Assembly: GCA_013400115.1 (NCBI GenBank)
Contig: VXBP01000403.1
Span: forward strand, 101,319 to 165,318
DNA length: 64,000 nucleotides
DNA from: Rhinopomastus cyanomelas
Taxonomy: Eukaryota > Chordata > Aves > Bucerotiformes > Rhinopomastidae
Direction of reading: 5' to 3'
Part shown: in pieces, positions 35,377 through 45,680 of the stretch
Layout of the letters: each line of letters starts with the position of its first letter
Position numbering within the stretch: position 1 is the first letter of the stretch
Translations under genes and position numbers: made by a program
Notes under the pieces: generated by a model
What the model was told of the DNA's origin: nothing
The model's input: only the letters and a program-made list of their open reading frames with translations
Database searches by the model: none

Positions 35377-36160
35377 ACAGAACCACAGAACACTGGAGAC
35401 TGGCAGGGACCAGAAAGGACCATCCAGCCCCATCTCCCTGCCACAGCAGGATCCCCTGGATCCAGCCACAGAAGCACAGAACACTGGAGACTGGCAGAGA
35501 CCAGAAAGGACCATCCAGCCCCATCTCCCAGCCACAGCAGGATCCCCTGGATCCAGCCACAGAACACTGGAGACTGGAAGGGACCAGAAAGGACCATCCA
35601 GCCCCATCTCCCTGCCACAGCAGGATCCCCTGGATCCAGCCACAGAACACTGGAGACTGGAAGGGACGAAGAAACACCAACGNNNNNNNNNNNNNNNNNN
35701 NNNNNNNNNNNNNNNNNNNNNNNNNNNNNNNNNNNNNNNNNNNNNNNNNNNNNNNNNNNNNNNNNNNNNNNNNNNNNNNNNNNNNNNNNNNNNNNNNNNN
35801 NNNNNNNNNNNNNNNNNNNNNNNNNNNNNNCCCATCCCCGTGCGACGGGAGGATCCCCTGGATCCAGCCACAGAACCACAGAACACTGGAGACTGGCAGG
35901 GACCAGAAAGGACCATCCAGCCCCATCTCCCTGCCACAGCAGGATCCCCTGGATCCAGCCACAGAAGCACAGAACACTGGAGACTGGCAGAGACCAGAAA
36001 GGACCATCCAGCCCCATCTCCCAGCCACAGCAGGATCCCCTGGATCCAGCCACAGAAGCACAGAACATTAGGGACTGGAAGGGACCAGAAAGGACCATCC
36101 AGCCCCATCTCCCAGCCACAGCAGGATCCCCTGGATCCAGCCACAGAAGCACAGAACCTT
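35377..36160 (-). repeat. CR1-derived 83/91-bp tandem array
   Basis: Repeats of the complement of an A-type CR1 end. The anchor gaacaYtRgRgactgg, or its remnant, occurs at 35388, 35479, 35562 and 35645, then after the gap at 35881, 35972, 36063 and 36154. The period is 91 or 83 bp, the short form lacking the gaagcaca/gaaccaca linker. Units are nearly identical. Because the unit has no in-frame stop in several frames, it produces long spurious open frames on both strands. Confidence 0.95.
35683..35830. other. Assembly gap (148 N)
   Basis: Run of undetermined bases inside the tandem array. The left edge (gaagaaacaccaacg) and right edge (cccatccccgtgcgacggg) do not match the array unit, so the edges may hold sequencing error or a different sequence. 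Confidence 0.99.
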
Positions 36161-36779
36161 TCTCCTCCGCAGTAACGCACAGGGATCCCTCACCAGACGT
36201 GGTGCCACGTCGACTCCCAGCGCTCCAGGCTGTCACGGAGCGCAGCAGCACTGCAGCCCTGAGGGACCCTGTTCCGTGCATGACCCAAGGGGCTGGTGCT
36301 GCGTCGGTCCCTGCTCCTCTGGGGTTTCACAGTGCCGAGCCGCAGCGATCCGCCGGCCTACCGGGCACTCACTCAGTACAGTCTTGCTTCCAGCTGCAGA
36401 CCTGGGACAAACCCTCGGAGACCTTCCACGTAGCCCAGACAATCTTCTGCCCTCTTGTCCGCAAACTGCGCTCGCTGCCGGCGCGCGTGATGGACGGCAG
36501 GCACTTACTGGGGGAAGTGGTGGTTATTGGTCTGGGGCAGGAGCAGTCACTCGGGTGGCAGAAAGGAGAATCAGACATCATTTTTCTTGGCAGTTATTGA
36601 CTGGCCGTTGCCTGGAGTCTCTGCGTGCTGGGGGGAGCCTTTCTGGCTGATTTATTTTTTTAATAGCTTCTGGACTAGAGCGAGGCGGGAGGAAGACTCC
36701 TCCTAGCGCGTGTTGGTTCTGCACTCACTTCAAAGCAGCGAAGCTGAGGGGCCTTTCTGCCCGGGCGCAGGAGGCATCC

Positions 36780-36878
36780 CCTGGCTGTGCTCTGGGGGAT
36801 CCTGCCCCGGCAGGGGGACTGGGCTGGATGATCTCTCGAGGTGCCTTCCAATCCCCAGTGTTCAGTGGTTCTGTGATG
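36780..36878 (+). mobile_element. CR1 A-type tail
   Basis: cctggctgtgctctggggga to gtggttctgtgatg. Confidence 0.8.
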
Positions 36879-37401
36879 TGAGGAGCTGAAGTGCAGTCCA
36901 CCAGGGAGAGGGTAAAGAGAACTGCCAGCTCCCTGGCTGCTCGGGTGAGCGGCCAAGTAGTCTCCTCTTCAGCTGTAGGGGCGCAGCCCTCGGGCCTGCA
37001 AACAAGCCGGAGCGTCGCTGCCGCTGCGTGGCTGTGGGTCTGTTCTCCGGCGCACCCCGACGTGCAGAGCGGATGGGGCTGCACCGGCGCCGCGAGCTGA
37101 AGCACGGTGAAGCTGCAGTCCAGGGGCCAACATCCACGTATCTTCCGAGCCGGTGCAGAAGGGCACAGGATCTCGTGAGGACGCTGTAGACGCAGGACAG
37201 CGCACACACCGCGGCCAAGCCTCTGCGGTCATCCAGACCAGTGACCCAGCCGGCAGGCAGGAGGGGGTCACGGGCAGGCAGCTCCCCTGGCTGAGCCCAG
37301 CCGCAGAGGCCAGCCATGAGCTGTTACCTTGGGCAAGTCTGACTGCACCGAAGTAATGTCTTGTCTGTGGTTTGTTTGTTTTCTTCTCCTCCCTACCCCA
37401 G

Positions 37402-37585
37402 GCGTGTACACTTTTCTTTCCAGCACCTTGAAGTCTCTGGAGGAGAGGGACTACATCCACCGTGTTCTGGACAAAATCACGGACACTCTGATCCACTTAA
37501 TGGCCAAGTCGGGGCTTTCTCTGCAGCAGCAGCACAGACGACTGGCGCAGCTCCTCCTCATCCTCTCGCACATCAGACACATGAG
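37402..37585 (+). CDS. ESR1: ESR1 exon 7: ligand-binding domain helices 9-11
   Basis: 184-nt exon, equal to human ESR1 exon 7, between tccctaccccag and gtgaga. It encodes GVYTFLSSTLKSLEERDYIH, RVLDKITDTLIHLMAKSGLS and LQQQHRRLAQLLLILSHIRH, then M. Helix 10/11 (LAQLLLILSHIRH) forms the receptor dimer interface. GVYTFLSSTLKSLEE is diagnostic for ERalpha; ERbeta has a different sequence at this position. The final codon is completed by exon 8 (ATGAG/C). Confidence 0.97.
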
Positions 37586-37727
37586 GTGAGAGCAAGCACA
37601 CAGGCCGGGCCCGCGCCGGGGGGCTCTGCCACGTGCGCACGGCCACTTCTCCTTCACAGGAGACTGCGCAGAGCTCTTAGAAACCAGCTCGTGGCCCGTA
37701 ACGATGTGCAGAGCAAACTGCTAGGAC

Positions 37728-37930
37728 CACGGAGCGGCTGGGTTGGAAGGGACCTCCGAAGGTCATCCAGTCCAGCCCCGCTGCAGTGAGCAGGGACGGC
37801 CTCAACTAGAGCAGGGTGCCCAGAGCCTTCTCCGGCCTTGCGCTGAGTATCTCCAGGAACGGGGCCTCAGCTCCCTCCCTGGGCAACCTCTTCTAGTGTT
37901 TATCCCCCTTCCTGCTAAAACACCTTTGTC
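37728..37930 (-). mobile_element. CR1, older subfamily
   Basis: ggttggaagggacctccgaa to cctgctaaaacacctttgtc, with agagcagggtgcccagagcc, an older CR1 type. Confidence 0.75.
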
Positions 37931-38149
37931 TCCACGTCAGTTGTTGGTTGGTTGGTTTGCTCTTAAGAAGAATCTGTCCAAGTAAGGAAGTTCCAGGTGC
38001 ACAGTGGAGTTTGCTGTTGATTCCATGGTGTCGTGGCTGGACGCTGCCACGAGTGACCCTTGGCTAGCAAACGGGCAGGGGTTAGTCCCCAGGAAAATCA
38101 GGGCATGTTTTAGGTTTCCAAAGCAAAGATTCAGCTGAGCCTCTTAGTT

Positions 38150-38343
38150 CCAGTGCCTAGGTGAGGGGTCTGGATAGAGACAACAGACCCTCCAGTGCCT
38201 AGGTGAGGGGTCTGGATAGAGACAACAGACCCTCCAGTGCCCAGGTGAGGGGTCTGGATAGAGACAACAGACCCTCCAGTGCCCAGGTGAGGGGTCTGGA
38301 TAGAGACAACAGACCCTCCAGTGCCCAGGTGAGGGGTCTGTGC
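38150..38343. repeat. 42-bp x 4.6 minisatellite
   Basis: Units start ccagtgccYaggtgaggggt at 38150, 38192, 38234, 38276 and 38318, with an exact 42-bp period. It ends 241 bp before ESR1 exon 8. The period is a multiple of 3, so the array is open in some frames, but it is intronic. Confidence 0.95.
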
Positions 38344-38584
38344 ACATTGGAGAGCTAGAGACCCTCCCTTAGAAAGCACCTTGCTCACGTGCAGACTGAA
38401 ATGGTCTTTGAAGGTGCCGCATCCTGCTCACCTCAGCAGGTTCCTCCTGCAGCCGCCCGGTCCCGTTAGCTCTGTTGCACAAAGCGACCTGTCTGCGGGC
38501 ACCACCGGGGCAAATAGCCGAGAGCTGCTTCCTTTCCCTCGAAGCCTCTTTGGGAAGTAACTGTGGCTGTGTCCCGCCCCGCAG

Positions 38585-38819
38585 CAACAAGGGCATGGAG
38601 CACCTCTACAACATGAAGTGCAAGAACGTCGTTCCGCTCTACGACCTCCTGCTGGAAATGCTGGACGCCCACCGCCTGCACGCCCCCGCGGCCCGAGATG
38701 CTGCGCCGACGGACGAGGACACCCGCAGCCAGCTGACAGCCGCAGCAGCTTCATCTCATCCCTTGCAGGCTTTTTACATAAATGGCAAAGAGGAGGAGAA
38801 CGCGCAGACTCCCATGTAG
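38585..38819 (+). CDS. ESR1: ESR1 exon 8 coding part: helix 12 and F domain
   Basis: Terminal coding segment, ending at the TAG stop at 38817-38819. It encodes SNKGMEHLYNMKCKNVVPLY then DLLLEMLDAHRLHAP, followed by the F domain. The histidine in MEHLY corresponds to human His524, which contacts the 17-beta hydroxyl. PLYDLLLEML is the AF-2 helix 12 with the regulatory tyrosine (human 537). The F domain (from AARDAAPTDED to ...FYINGKEEENAQTPM) is recognisable as avian but is the least conserved part. Together exons 2-8 give 444 residues, close to the matching part of the human receptor. Confidence 0.97.
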
Positions 38820-39070
38820 GCGAGCGCCGGCGTCTGTGACGCCGGCAGCGCGCGGCCTGGCTCGCGCTTCGTTTCGTCGGTAGGGCCACCTCTGTAAACA
38901 CTCCAGTGACGGCCGTCACCCGCGTTTCCCACTCGAGTGTTTGTCAAGCACTTGCTCAGCTGATCGCCAGTTCCCTTGCCCCGGACTGCCAGGCTGCCTC
39001 GGCTCCCCATCCGCAGTGTCCTCGTGCCGGAGGCTGGGTCAGTCCTGGTCTGGAGCAGGCGTTCCTTTCG

Positions 39071-39228
39071 CTCTACATTACGGGCCCTAGCACCTATGGC
39101 TGCTGGTCTCTTCACCAGTGGTAGCCCTTGTTGCCACCCACCCCGCACTCTGCATTACCAAGCCCTAGCACTCACGGTTACTGGTCTCTTCACCAGTAGT
39201 AGCCCTTGTTGCCACCTGCCCCAAATTC
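39071..39228 (+). repeat. 77-bp tandem duplication in ESR1 3' UTR
   Basis: Copies start ctctacatta at 39071 and ctctgcatta at 39148 and share ggtctcttcaccagt and agcccttgttgccacc. Confidence 0.88.
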
Positions 39229-40220
39229 TGAGCTGGCTTAAGCCCTCACCTGTCTGAAACGTTGAAGCAGTTTGGCAGAGTTGGGGCTGCTCTCCTCAGA
39301 GGCTAAAGGGCAGTCGGTTGGCATCGTCGTGTGCCGTGCCAGTGAGCGCCTTGGGAGGGTGGGTTGACTCTCGCCTCGCTGCTTCCTGGAGTAGAAGAGA
39401 CCCCCTGTCTGAGAACTCCTGTGTTTCCCTCGCTGGCTGACGTCAGCAGACACAGCTCCCTCTCGAGATCACTCTGACCAAACCCTTCGCTCACCTCCCG
39501 TGTCCTCCGGCTGAGCTGCATCGTGTCCGAGCCCAGAGCTGGGCTGTTGGGTTGCGTGGAAGCCAAGGGCAGCGCCGCAGGCAGAGCGGCCAGCTCTCAG
39601 AGCAGGTGATGAACCACCAGGGCTCCAGAAGCCTTCACGTGCACCCGTGCTTCAGCAAGTTTATTGCCGCAGGCCTCCCCCTTGGAGCTTTGCTGGGCTG
39701 CAGGCCAAGGGGTGAGGATGCCAGCGCAGGACTGGCGCAGCCAAGAGGGGCGTTCGCATCCCGTTGGGTAGAGCGGGGCCTGGCTGCGGGCGGGAGGGCT
39801 TTGCGCTCTCTTGGCTTCGCTGGGGGCTGCTTGGGAGTCGCTGGTGAGAGCCAGGGCACCCGTGACTCCCGGCTGCGGGCAGCGAGCCTCGGGCACGGTG
39901 GACACTCTGCGACTGCCTGACCAGGCCGCTGCCGCCGCCTCCTCACGCGTCTGTAACTGGTTTCGTAAGGATCACTCAGAGCCGTCAGCCCGACTGTCAG
40001 CGTAGCAGGAGGCCACCGACGGACACAAGAACTTCATCGCGATGCCGGCCAGGGAGCCCGAGGAAACCCGCCCTGTGCGCTGCTCGGAGGAGGAGGTGAT
40101 GCTGCTGCCTGCCGGCCTGTGACCCGCGTGGCTGGCTAGCGGAACGCGAGGGGGACGTTCACTAGGGAGATCTCCTTAGGGTGTTAACTATCTAGTAGGG
40201 ACGTTAGAGGTTACTCAGCT

Positions 40221-40226
40221 AATAAA
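40221..40226 (+). promoter_or_regulatory. ESR1: Candidate proximal poly(A) signal
   Basis: AATAAA about 1.4 kb after the ESR1 stop. It lies in an AT-rich hairpin repeat, so it may simply be part of that repeat. Confidence 0.3.
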
Positions 40227-40402
40227 ATAGTATTTTAGTAGATAAACTTTGTGCAGTATCTAATAGGAATCTTAGATACTTACCTGCTAAAACAATATTT
40301 TATTGTTTTATCGGATAGACTTTGCCTGCACAACAGCCAAGAGGAAAAGAGACACTTGGTCATCTATAAAATACTATTTTATTATTTTATTAGATAAACT
40401 GT
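40221..40402 (+). repeat. AT-rich hairpin unit x 3
   Basis: Three related units, each an inverted repeat followed by gataRactttg-like sequence. They are at about 40221-40250, 40289-40327 (aaaacaat/attgtttt stem) and 40368-40402 (aaaatacta/tatttta stem), spaced about 70-80 bp apart. Confidence 0.75.
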
Positions 40403-40465
40403 GCCTGTGCTGTCTGCCCCTCTGGCTTACGGGTGCCGCTTGGCAGTCAGCAGCAAGTTCCTGCG

Positions 40466-40556
40466 TGATTTGATCTCGGGGACCCTGCTGCGGCAGGGGG
40501 TTGGACTGGACGAGCTCTCCAGGTCCCTTCCAGTCCTCGATGGTTCTGCGACTCTG
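40466..40556 (+). mobile_element. CR1 A-type tail
   Basis: gtgatttgatctcggggacc to gttctgcgactctgc, diverged. Confidence 0.82.
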
Positions 40557-41059
40557 CTCTGCAGGGACCAGGGACTGGGCCAGGAGCCGGCTGGAAGTGA
40601 CCACCCTGCCCATAAGCGTGGCCACCGCACAGCAGCTGGCCACAGTGCTGGGGAGGGAAGCTGCTCCTACTGGTACAGGTGAAGCACCTACGTTAGGTGA
40701 CGCTGGCTGGAGCCCCCTGGGCCGGTGGAACATAGGAACCAAGGTGACTGAGGCCGCACAGGACTGACCCCGGCAACGTCCGTTTGTGCTCCCTCCTACG
40801 CGACCAGCCCCGCCGGCACTGCGCTCGTGGCACGGGACGCTTGTGATCCTCCCGTGCACATACGTACCGGTGTCTGTTCCCGCTTCGCGGACCTCTCGGA
40901 GACGACATGTGGCCTCACAGTCTAACACCAGCTGCTACCCCGACGCTCGAGCAGGCTGGCCGAAAGCCTCGCATGACTTACCAGGCCTTTTCTCGACGCT
41001 AGCATCGTGTCCCTCTTCTTGTGAGCGTGCGGAAGGCTTTCTCTTGCTGTGGTCAGCAC

Positions 41060-41073
41060 GTGTGTGTGTGTGT
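41060..41073 (+). repeat. (GT)7 microsatellite
   Basis: Perfect GT run within the ESR1 3' UTR region. Confidence 0.9.
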
Positions 41074-41414
41074 TTGCGCCGCAGAGCTGGCTCCTGAAGG
41101 ACTTGAAAGACAGATGCAGCTGCTGTTTGGTTCAGTAGCTGGTGTTAGAACAAGCTGGCCGGCCCGACGCCGTGAGTGTGGGTTCGGATCTGGACGGAGC
41201 ACAGGGCTCCCTGCAGCTGCGCTGACGCGGTGACACCGTCGTCATTCCCCTGTAGCTCCGTGCGCGCCGGAGCTGCTGTTTCAATGCTGCCCCCGACAGA
41301 ACACACCGACCGAGCTCCTGAGCTGCCAGGCAAGTGGAGTCGAGTGGATGCCGCCCTGCCTGCATCCCAGAACTGTTCATGACACCGAGTCAAGTGTAAA
41401 TTTGGTCTAGAGGG

Positions 41415-41420
41415 AATAAA
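41415..41420 (+). promoter_or_regulatory. ESR1: Candidate middle poly(A) signal
   Basis: AATAAA followed by aaccccacccc, about 2.6 kb after the stop. There is no clear GT-rich element just downstream. Confidence 0.25.
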
Positions 41421-41649
41421 AACCCCACCCCAGCAGTTCAAGGAGAGCAGTTCACAGCAGGTCAGGCTCCGATGGCACTTGGGTAGGGCAAGTGCCACTA
41501 CAGTCTGCCGCTTGGCGGGTGGAGCTGCCCAAGTGTGGACTGACGCAGCAGGCAGAAGGGCAGCAGAAGGTGCCCTGGAAGATGGGGAATAGTCAGTCAT
41601 CTCCCCATCCTGACTGGAGATGCTGTCCCAGGCTCTGCCCTTAGAGGAG

Positions 41650-41903
41650 TGACAGGACAAGGGGCAGTGGGTGTCAGCTGGAGCAGAGGAGGTTCCACAT
41701 CAGTGTGAGAAGGACCTTGTTCCCAGGGAGGGTGCCAGAGCCCTGGCAGGGGCTGCCCAGGGGGGTTGTGGAGTCTCCTCCTCTGGAGACATTTCAAACC
41801 CTCCTGGCCATGTTCCTGTGTGACTGGATCTAGGGGATCCTGCTGGGGCAGGGGGATGGGACTGGATGATCTTTTGAGGTCACTTCCAACCCCTAATGTG
41901 ACC
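41650..41903 (+). mobile_element. CR1 A-type
   Basis: gagtgacaggacaaggggca to cccctaatgtgacc. Confidence 0.9.
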
Positions 41904-42213
41904 CCTTATTCCCATGTTTGTGGTGACACCAGCAAAGGGCCCCCGGGAAGGAAACAGGGACTCTCAGAAGCCCCTTGGCCAGCTTAACTCCTCCAAGAGA
42001 CCATGGTGGAAGCAGCACCTCAAAGCCTACAGTGACCTCCCACTACAGCGGTGATTGTCAGCATCTCAGACAGCTGAGTGCAGCTACCCAAGTGATGCCC
42101 CAAAGTCTGTGACACGAGAGGGCATCTCTGTGGCACCAGCCTTCCGTGCGTGTGCCGACAACTGTGCCCGGTGCTCGGTGCCTCTTCTCTCACCGGACGC
42201 CGTCGCGTGTGCC

Positions 42214-42231
42214 TGTGTGTGTGTGTGTGTG
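42214..42231 (+). repeat. (TG)9 microsatellite
   Basis: Perfect TG run. Confidence 0.9.
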
Positions 42232-42565
42232 CAAGCGTGACTATAGACCCCTCCAGACCCTGTACGTGCAGCTGACAAGCCAGTGCGGCCTGGACACTGC
42301 CCAGCCAGAACGACAGCGCGTGTGAGAAACCAGAGCTGTTACAGAAAAGGGAACGAGACCTACCCGAGGCAGCTAATTCTGCTTTTACCAAACCATTGGC
42401 AGCGGTGCCGCCGGACACCTGGTGACAGAGCTGCTTTGCCTTCTTTATACACGGATTTTTTTAACAAAGGAACCCCAACTGTCAGAAGACCAAAAAAAGC
42501 CCTAGAGAAATGGAAACCAATCAGCACAAGTCAAAGGGAAATGAAGGAGACCTCATGTGTGTTTG

Positions 42566-42889
42566 TAACGTGTGAAGGGTGGGTGCCAGGAGGGTGGAGC
42601 CAGGCTCTGCTCAGGGGCACCCAGTGACAGGACAAGGGGCAGTGGGTGTGAGCTGGGACAGAGGAGGTTCCACATCAGTGTGAGAAGGACCTTCTTCCCA
42701 GTGAGGGTGGCAGAGCCCTGGCAGAGGCTGCCCAGGGGGGTTGTGGAGTCTCCTTCTCTGGAGACATGTAAAACCTACCTGGAGATGTTCCTGTGTGACA
42801 GGGTCTAGGTGATGCTGCTGTGGCAGGGGGATGGGACTGGCTGATCTTTCAAGGTCCCTTCCAATCCCTCATGTTCTGTGATTCCGTGA
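42566..42889 (+). mobile_element. CR1 A-type
   Basis: gtgaagggtgggtgccagga to ttctgtgattccgtgaag. Confidence 0.92.
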
Positions 42890-43050
42890 AGATGAACTCG
42901 CTTTGCTGGAGAAGATGGTTGTCACCAAGTTACTACAGCCAGCCCGGAAGGCAGAAGAGCAGGCAGGGGGAAGTGGAGGACTTACTGGTGTCTGAGTTCC
43001 CGAAAACAGGTGAAAGCGCTTCTGGTTTGTAGTAGTAACAGACGCTTAGC

Positions 43051-43158
43051 GGTCGTGTTGGGGGATCGGGTTTAGGGGTGACCTTGCACACTAGGGTTGC
43101 TGGTTGGACTCGCTGCCCCCAGGGGTCTGTGCCAACCTGAGTGATTCTGTGATTCCGG
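43051..43158 (+). mobile_element. CR1 B-type tail
   Basis: ggggatcgggtttaggggtg to gattctgtgattccg. Confidence 0.85.
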
Positions 43159-44234
43159 TTTGAGCTGTAGCTCCATGGCGCAGGCTTTGTCCCAGTTTGG
43201 GGCAGTGGGACCTGTACTGGGGTGAACTAATGCAGTGAGGTCCTTGGCACGTGCTGGTGATAAAACTCACTGGTCTGTTTCGGTGACGCCTGCTGATGGT
43301 TTAGTCCCTCCTTCTGTAAACTGAGGGGTTAATTAATAACTTGAGGAATAGAGTTAATTGAACTGAGGCCCCCAGGACTGCCAGCTGGTCACTGCACTTC
43401 AAACTGGACAAGGGAAGAGCGAGCCCCCAACCCAGAGCACCCCTGGATCCCAGCCAGAGTTTGCACTGGAGGCTCCATCCCCTCCAAGCGGCGCCCGCCC
43501 CGATCCTTATGGAGCCGTGCCGACCGCTCAGCACCAAACCAACCACCAGCAAAGGAGACACGGCCTCGCTAGGGCCTTGGCAGGATCAGGCAAAGCCCCT
43601 CTTGTGCAAGTCACACCCTGCTTTGGGGTCGCTGATCGCTGTGGGGCGTTTGGGAGGTGGCTGTGCTCAGTGTTGCCCTCGCGCCTCTCGACAGCCTTAT
43701 CCTCCGACAGGTGCTGTCGTGGCTCTTACCTGTTGGGGGGCTGCTCGTTCTGCAGTGTTGGTTAAAGCGTTTAAACCAAGGGCCAGCCCTGCCTCCCGAC
43801 GTGCCTGAAGCAGCACCCAGCCCAACCCCACGGCTCTCCGCTTGCCGCCGCTCGCAGCAGAACGCCCCCTCCTCCCGCGTGCCTACACACCGCTGTCGTC
43901 ACCGTCTTCAGCAAGTGCCCGTGAGAAGCCGAAGGGCTAGGCCGCTGCTCCTGAACCGCGCGTTAACGAGCCGCCTCCCGCGCCACCTCCTCGTGTGCAA
44001 ACGATGACCCCGACGCTTCTGTGTGCGCCCTGCAGCTGGCCGGTAGGAAGCCCTTCCTTTGCGCCGGCTGCCGCAGTCTGTCCTGGCACCGCCGCGTGGC
44101 GACCGACGGGCGGCTTCATTTGGTGAGGCTCTGCCACACGTGTTTGCCTCCGCTGTGCACCTGGCACAGCCTGGGTGAGAGCCGCTCGCTTGGCTGGCTG
44201 GCGCAAGGTTCCTCTCAATGTATTTGATGTTGAC

Positions 44235-44240
44235 AATAAA
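44235..44240 (+). promoter_or_regulatory. ESR1: Likely distal ESR1 poly(A) signal
   Basis: AATAAA preceded by an upstream TGTA motif (aatgtatttgatgttgac), the arrangement favoured by the CFIm cleavage factor. The resulting 3' UTR length fits the long ESR1 3' UTR known in mammals, and a B-type CR1 starts about 110 bp further on. Confidence 0.5.
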
Positions 44241-44349
44241 GACCCAACCAGAGCCCCTTCGCCTCCGTGAGTTACCGCTTCCGCACCCCGAGCGTCACCC
44301 TGTCCTGCGCAGCACGGGCAGCGCTGCCTTTGGCCAGGGGGTGCGGGGG

Positions 44350-44770
44350 GCAGCGGAGCTGGGGGAGGGCCTGGAGAGTCAGTCTGGTGGGGAGAGATGG
44401 AGAGAGCTGGGGCTGGTTAGTTGGAGGAAGAGGAGGCTGAGGGGAGCCCTCATCGCTCTCTCCCTACCTGAAGGGACCCTGCAGACATGTTGGTGCTGGT
44501 CTCTGCTCACAGGTCATTGGTGACAGAAGCAGAGGGAAGGGCTTCCAGCTCCACCAGGGGAGGGTCAGACTGGCCATCAGGAAGAGATTCTTCCTGGAGA
44601 GAGTGGTCAGGGACTGGAACCCAGGGTGGGGGCTGAGTCCTCATCCCTGGATGAGTTTAAGAGACACTCAGATGTGGTGCTGGGGGATGTGGTTTGGGGG
44701 TGACCTTGCGGAGTTACGGTTGGACTCAATGATCCAGGGAGTCTTTTCCAACCCTAATGGTGGTGTGACC
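44350..44770 (+). mobile_element. CR1 B-type, long
   Basis: gcggagctgggggagggcct to cctaatggtggtgtgaccc, 420 bp. Confidence 0.9.
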
Positions 44771-44991
44771 CTATCAAATACTGCCCTGCATCCCAGTTTC
44801 CAGAGGCACAGGCTCAGGTGTGTCTCTTCCTGGGCACCTAAGTGCAAACTGGGTCTTGGTGGCTGCTTCACCCTTCCAAGTCTGCAGAGCCTGAGGTGCT
44901 TCCAGACACTCCGGGGTTTTAGTTTTTTCTAGCTTATAGGCACCTTCCCCAGGCTTCTGAAACAGACACTGGTGGGAGAGTCAACCTGTGT

Positions 44992-45398
44992 GAGGGGAGC
45001 ATCTCCCTGATGGGGAGAGGCTGAAGCTGGGGCTCTTGAGCTGGGAGAAAGGGAGACTGAGGGGTGACCTCCTTAAAGTTGGCAAGTAAGTGAAGGGTGG
45101 GTGTCAGGAGGATGGAGCCAGGCTCTGCTCAGGGGCATCTAGTGATAGGACAAGGGGGGTTGAGGTGGAACAGAGGAGGTTCCACATCAATAGGAGAAGG
45201 ACCACCTTGGTGGGAGTGACAAAGCCCATGCAGGGACTGCCCAGGGGGGCTGTGGAGTCTCCTTCTCTGGAGACGTTTCAAACCCACCTGGAGATGTTCC
45301 TGTGCGACTGGATCCAGGTGGTCCTGCTCCGGCAGGGGGATGGGACTGGATGATCGTTCAGGATCCCTTCCAATCCCTAGTGTCCCGAGATTCAGTGA
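44992..45398 (+). mobile_element. CR1 A-type, long
   Basis: gaggggagcatctccctgat to tcccgagattcagtgag. Confidence 0.92.
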
Positions 45399-45572
45399 GA
45401 TGTTAGTCTGTCCCGCTGAGCTCCGACCAGCCACAAAAAGAGGCTCTACTGCCTCTCTGCACAGCTTGTTCCAGCGCCTGACCACCCTCACATTAAACCA
45501 TGTTTTCTTGTGCTCAGATGGAATTTGTGACCGTCACTTCCCGCTTTGTCTGTGGTTGTAACAGTCACAGCT

Positions 45573-45680
45573 GAGCTCCCTCTCAGACCGATGGGGACCC
45601 TCCTCTGTTCCAGCTCACACCCGCTGCCCCTTGTCCTACCGTTAGGTGCTACTGAGCAGGGACCGACTGCCCACAGAGCA
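45573..45680 (-). mobile_element. CR1 A-type internal fragment
   Basis: ctgttccagctcacacccgc then tgccccttgtcctaccg; neither end is present. Confidence 0.8.

Larger units (their letters stand above)
34118..37401 (+). other. ESR1: ESR1 intron 6
   Basis: 3,284-bp intron containing CR1 tails at 34425-34532 and 36780-36878, a CR1-derived tandem array at 35377-36160 and an assembly gap at 35683-35830 inside that array. The true intron length is therefore unknown. 34533-35376 and 36161-36779 contain GC-rich sequence with no recognised element. Confidence 0.85.
37586..38584 (+). other. ESR1: ESR1 intron 7
   Basis: 999-bp intron, the shortest in ESR1 here. It carries an old CR1 fragment at 37728-37930 and a 42-bp minisatellite at 38150-38343, and ends in cccgccccgcag at 38584. 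37931-38149 and 38344-38584 show nothing further. Confidence 0.88.
38820..44260 (+). other. ESR1: Probable ESR1 3' UTR
   Basis: Sequence after the ESR1 stop up to just past the poly(A) signal at 44235. The span is about 5.4 kb, or about 4.6 kb without the CR1 insertions at 40466-40556, 41650-41903, 42566-42889 and 43051-43158. Human ESR1 has a 3' UTR of about 4.3 kb, so this size is plausible. It also holds a 77-bp tandem duplication (39071-39228), an AT-rich hairpin triplet (40221-40402) and two GT runs. No open frame here resembles a protein. The end point is inferred; earlier signals at 40221 and 41415 would give shorter forms. Confidence 0.6.

Noticed and set aside
35218..36600. Long open frames on both strands (up to 460 codons)
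   Set aside because: They run through the CR1-derived tandem array and the N gap; the unit merely lacks stops in these frames.
38131..38388. Repeated TPHLGTGGSVVSIQ-type frame
   Set aside because: Produced by the 42-bp intronic minisatellite, whose period is divisible by 3.
3945..38819. ESR2 (oestrogen receptor beta) as the identity of the receptor gene
   Set aside because: The hinge (GMMKGGIRKDRRGGR), GVYTFLSSTLKSLEE, EGMVEIF and the F domain are of the alpha type, and the neighbour ends in the nesprin-1 KASH tail.
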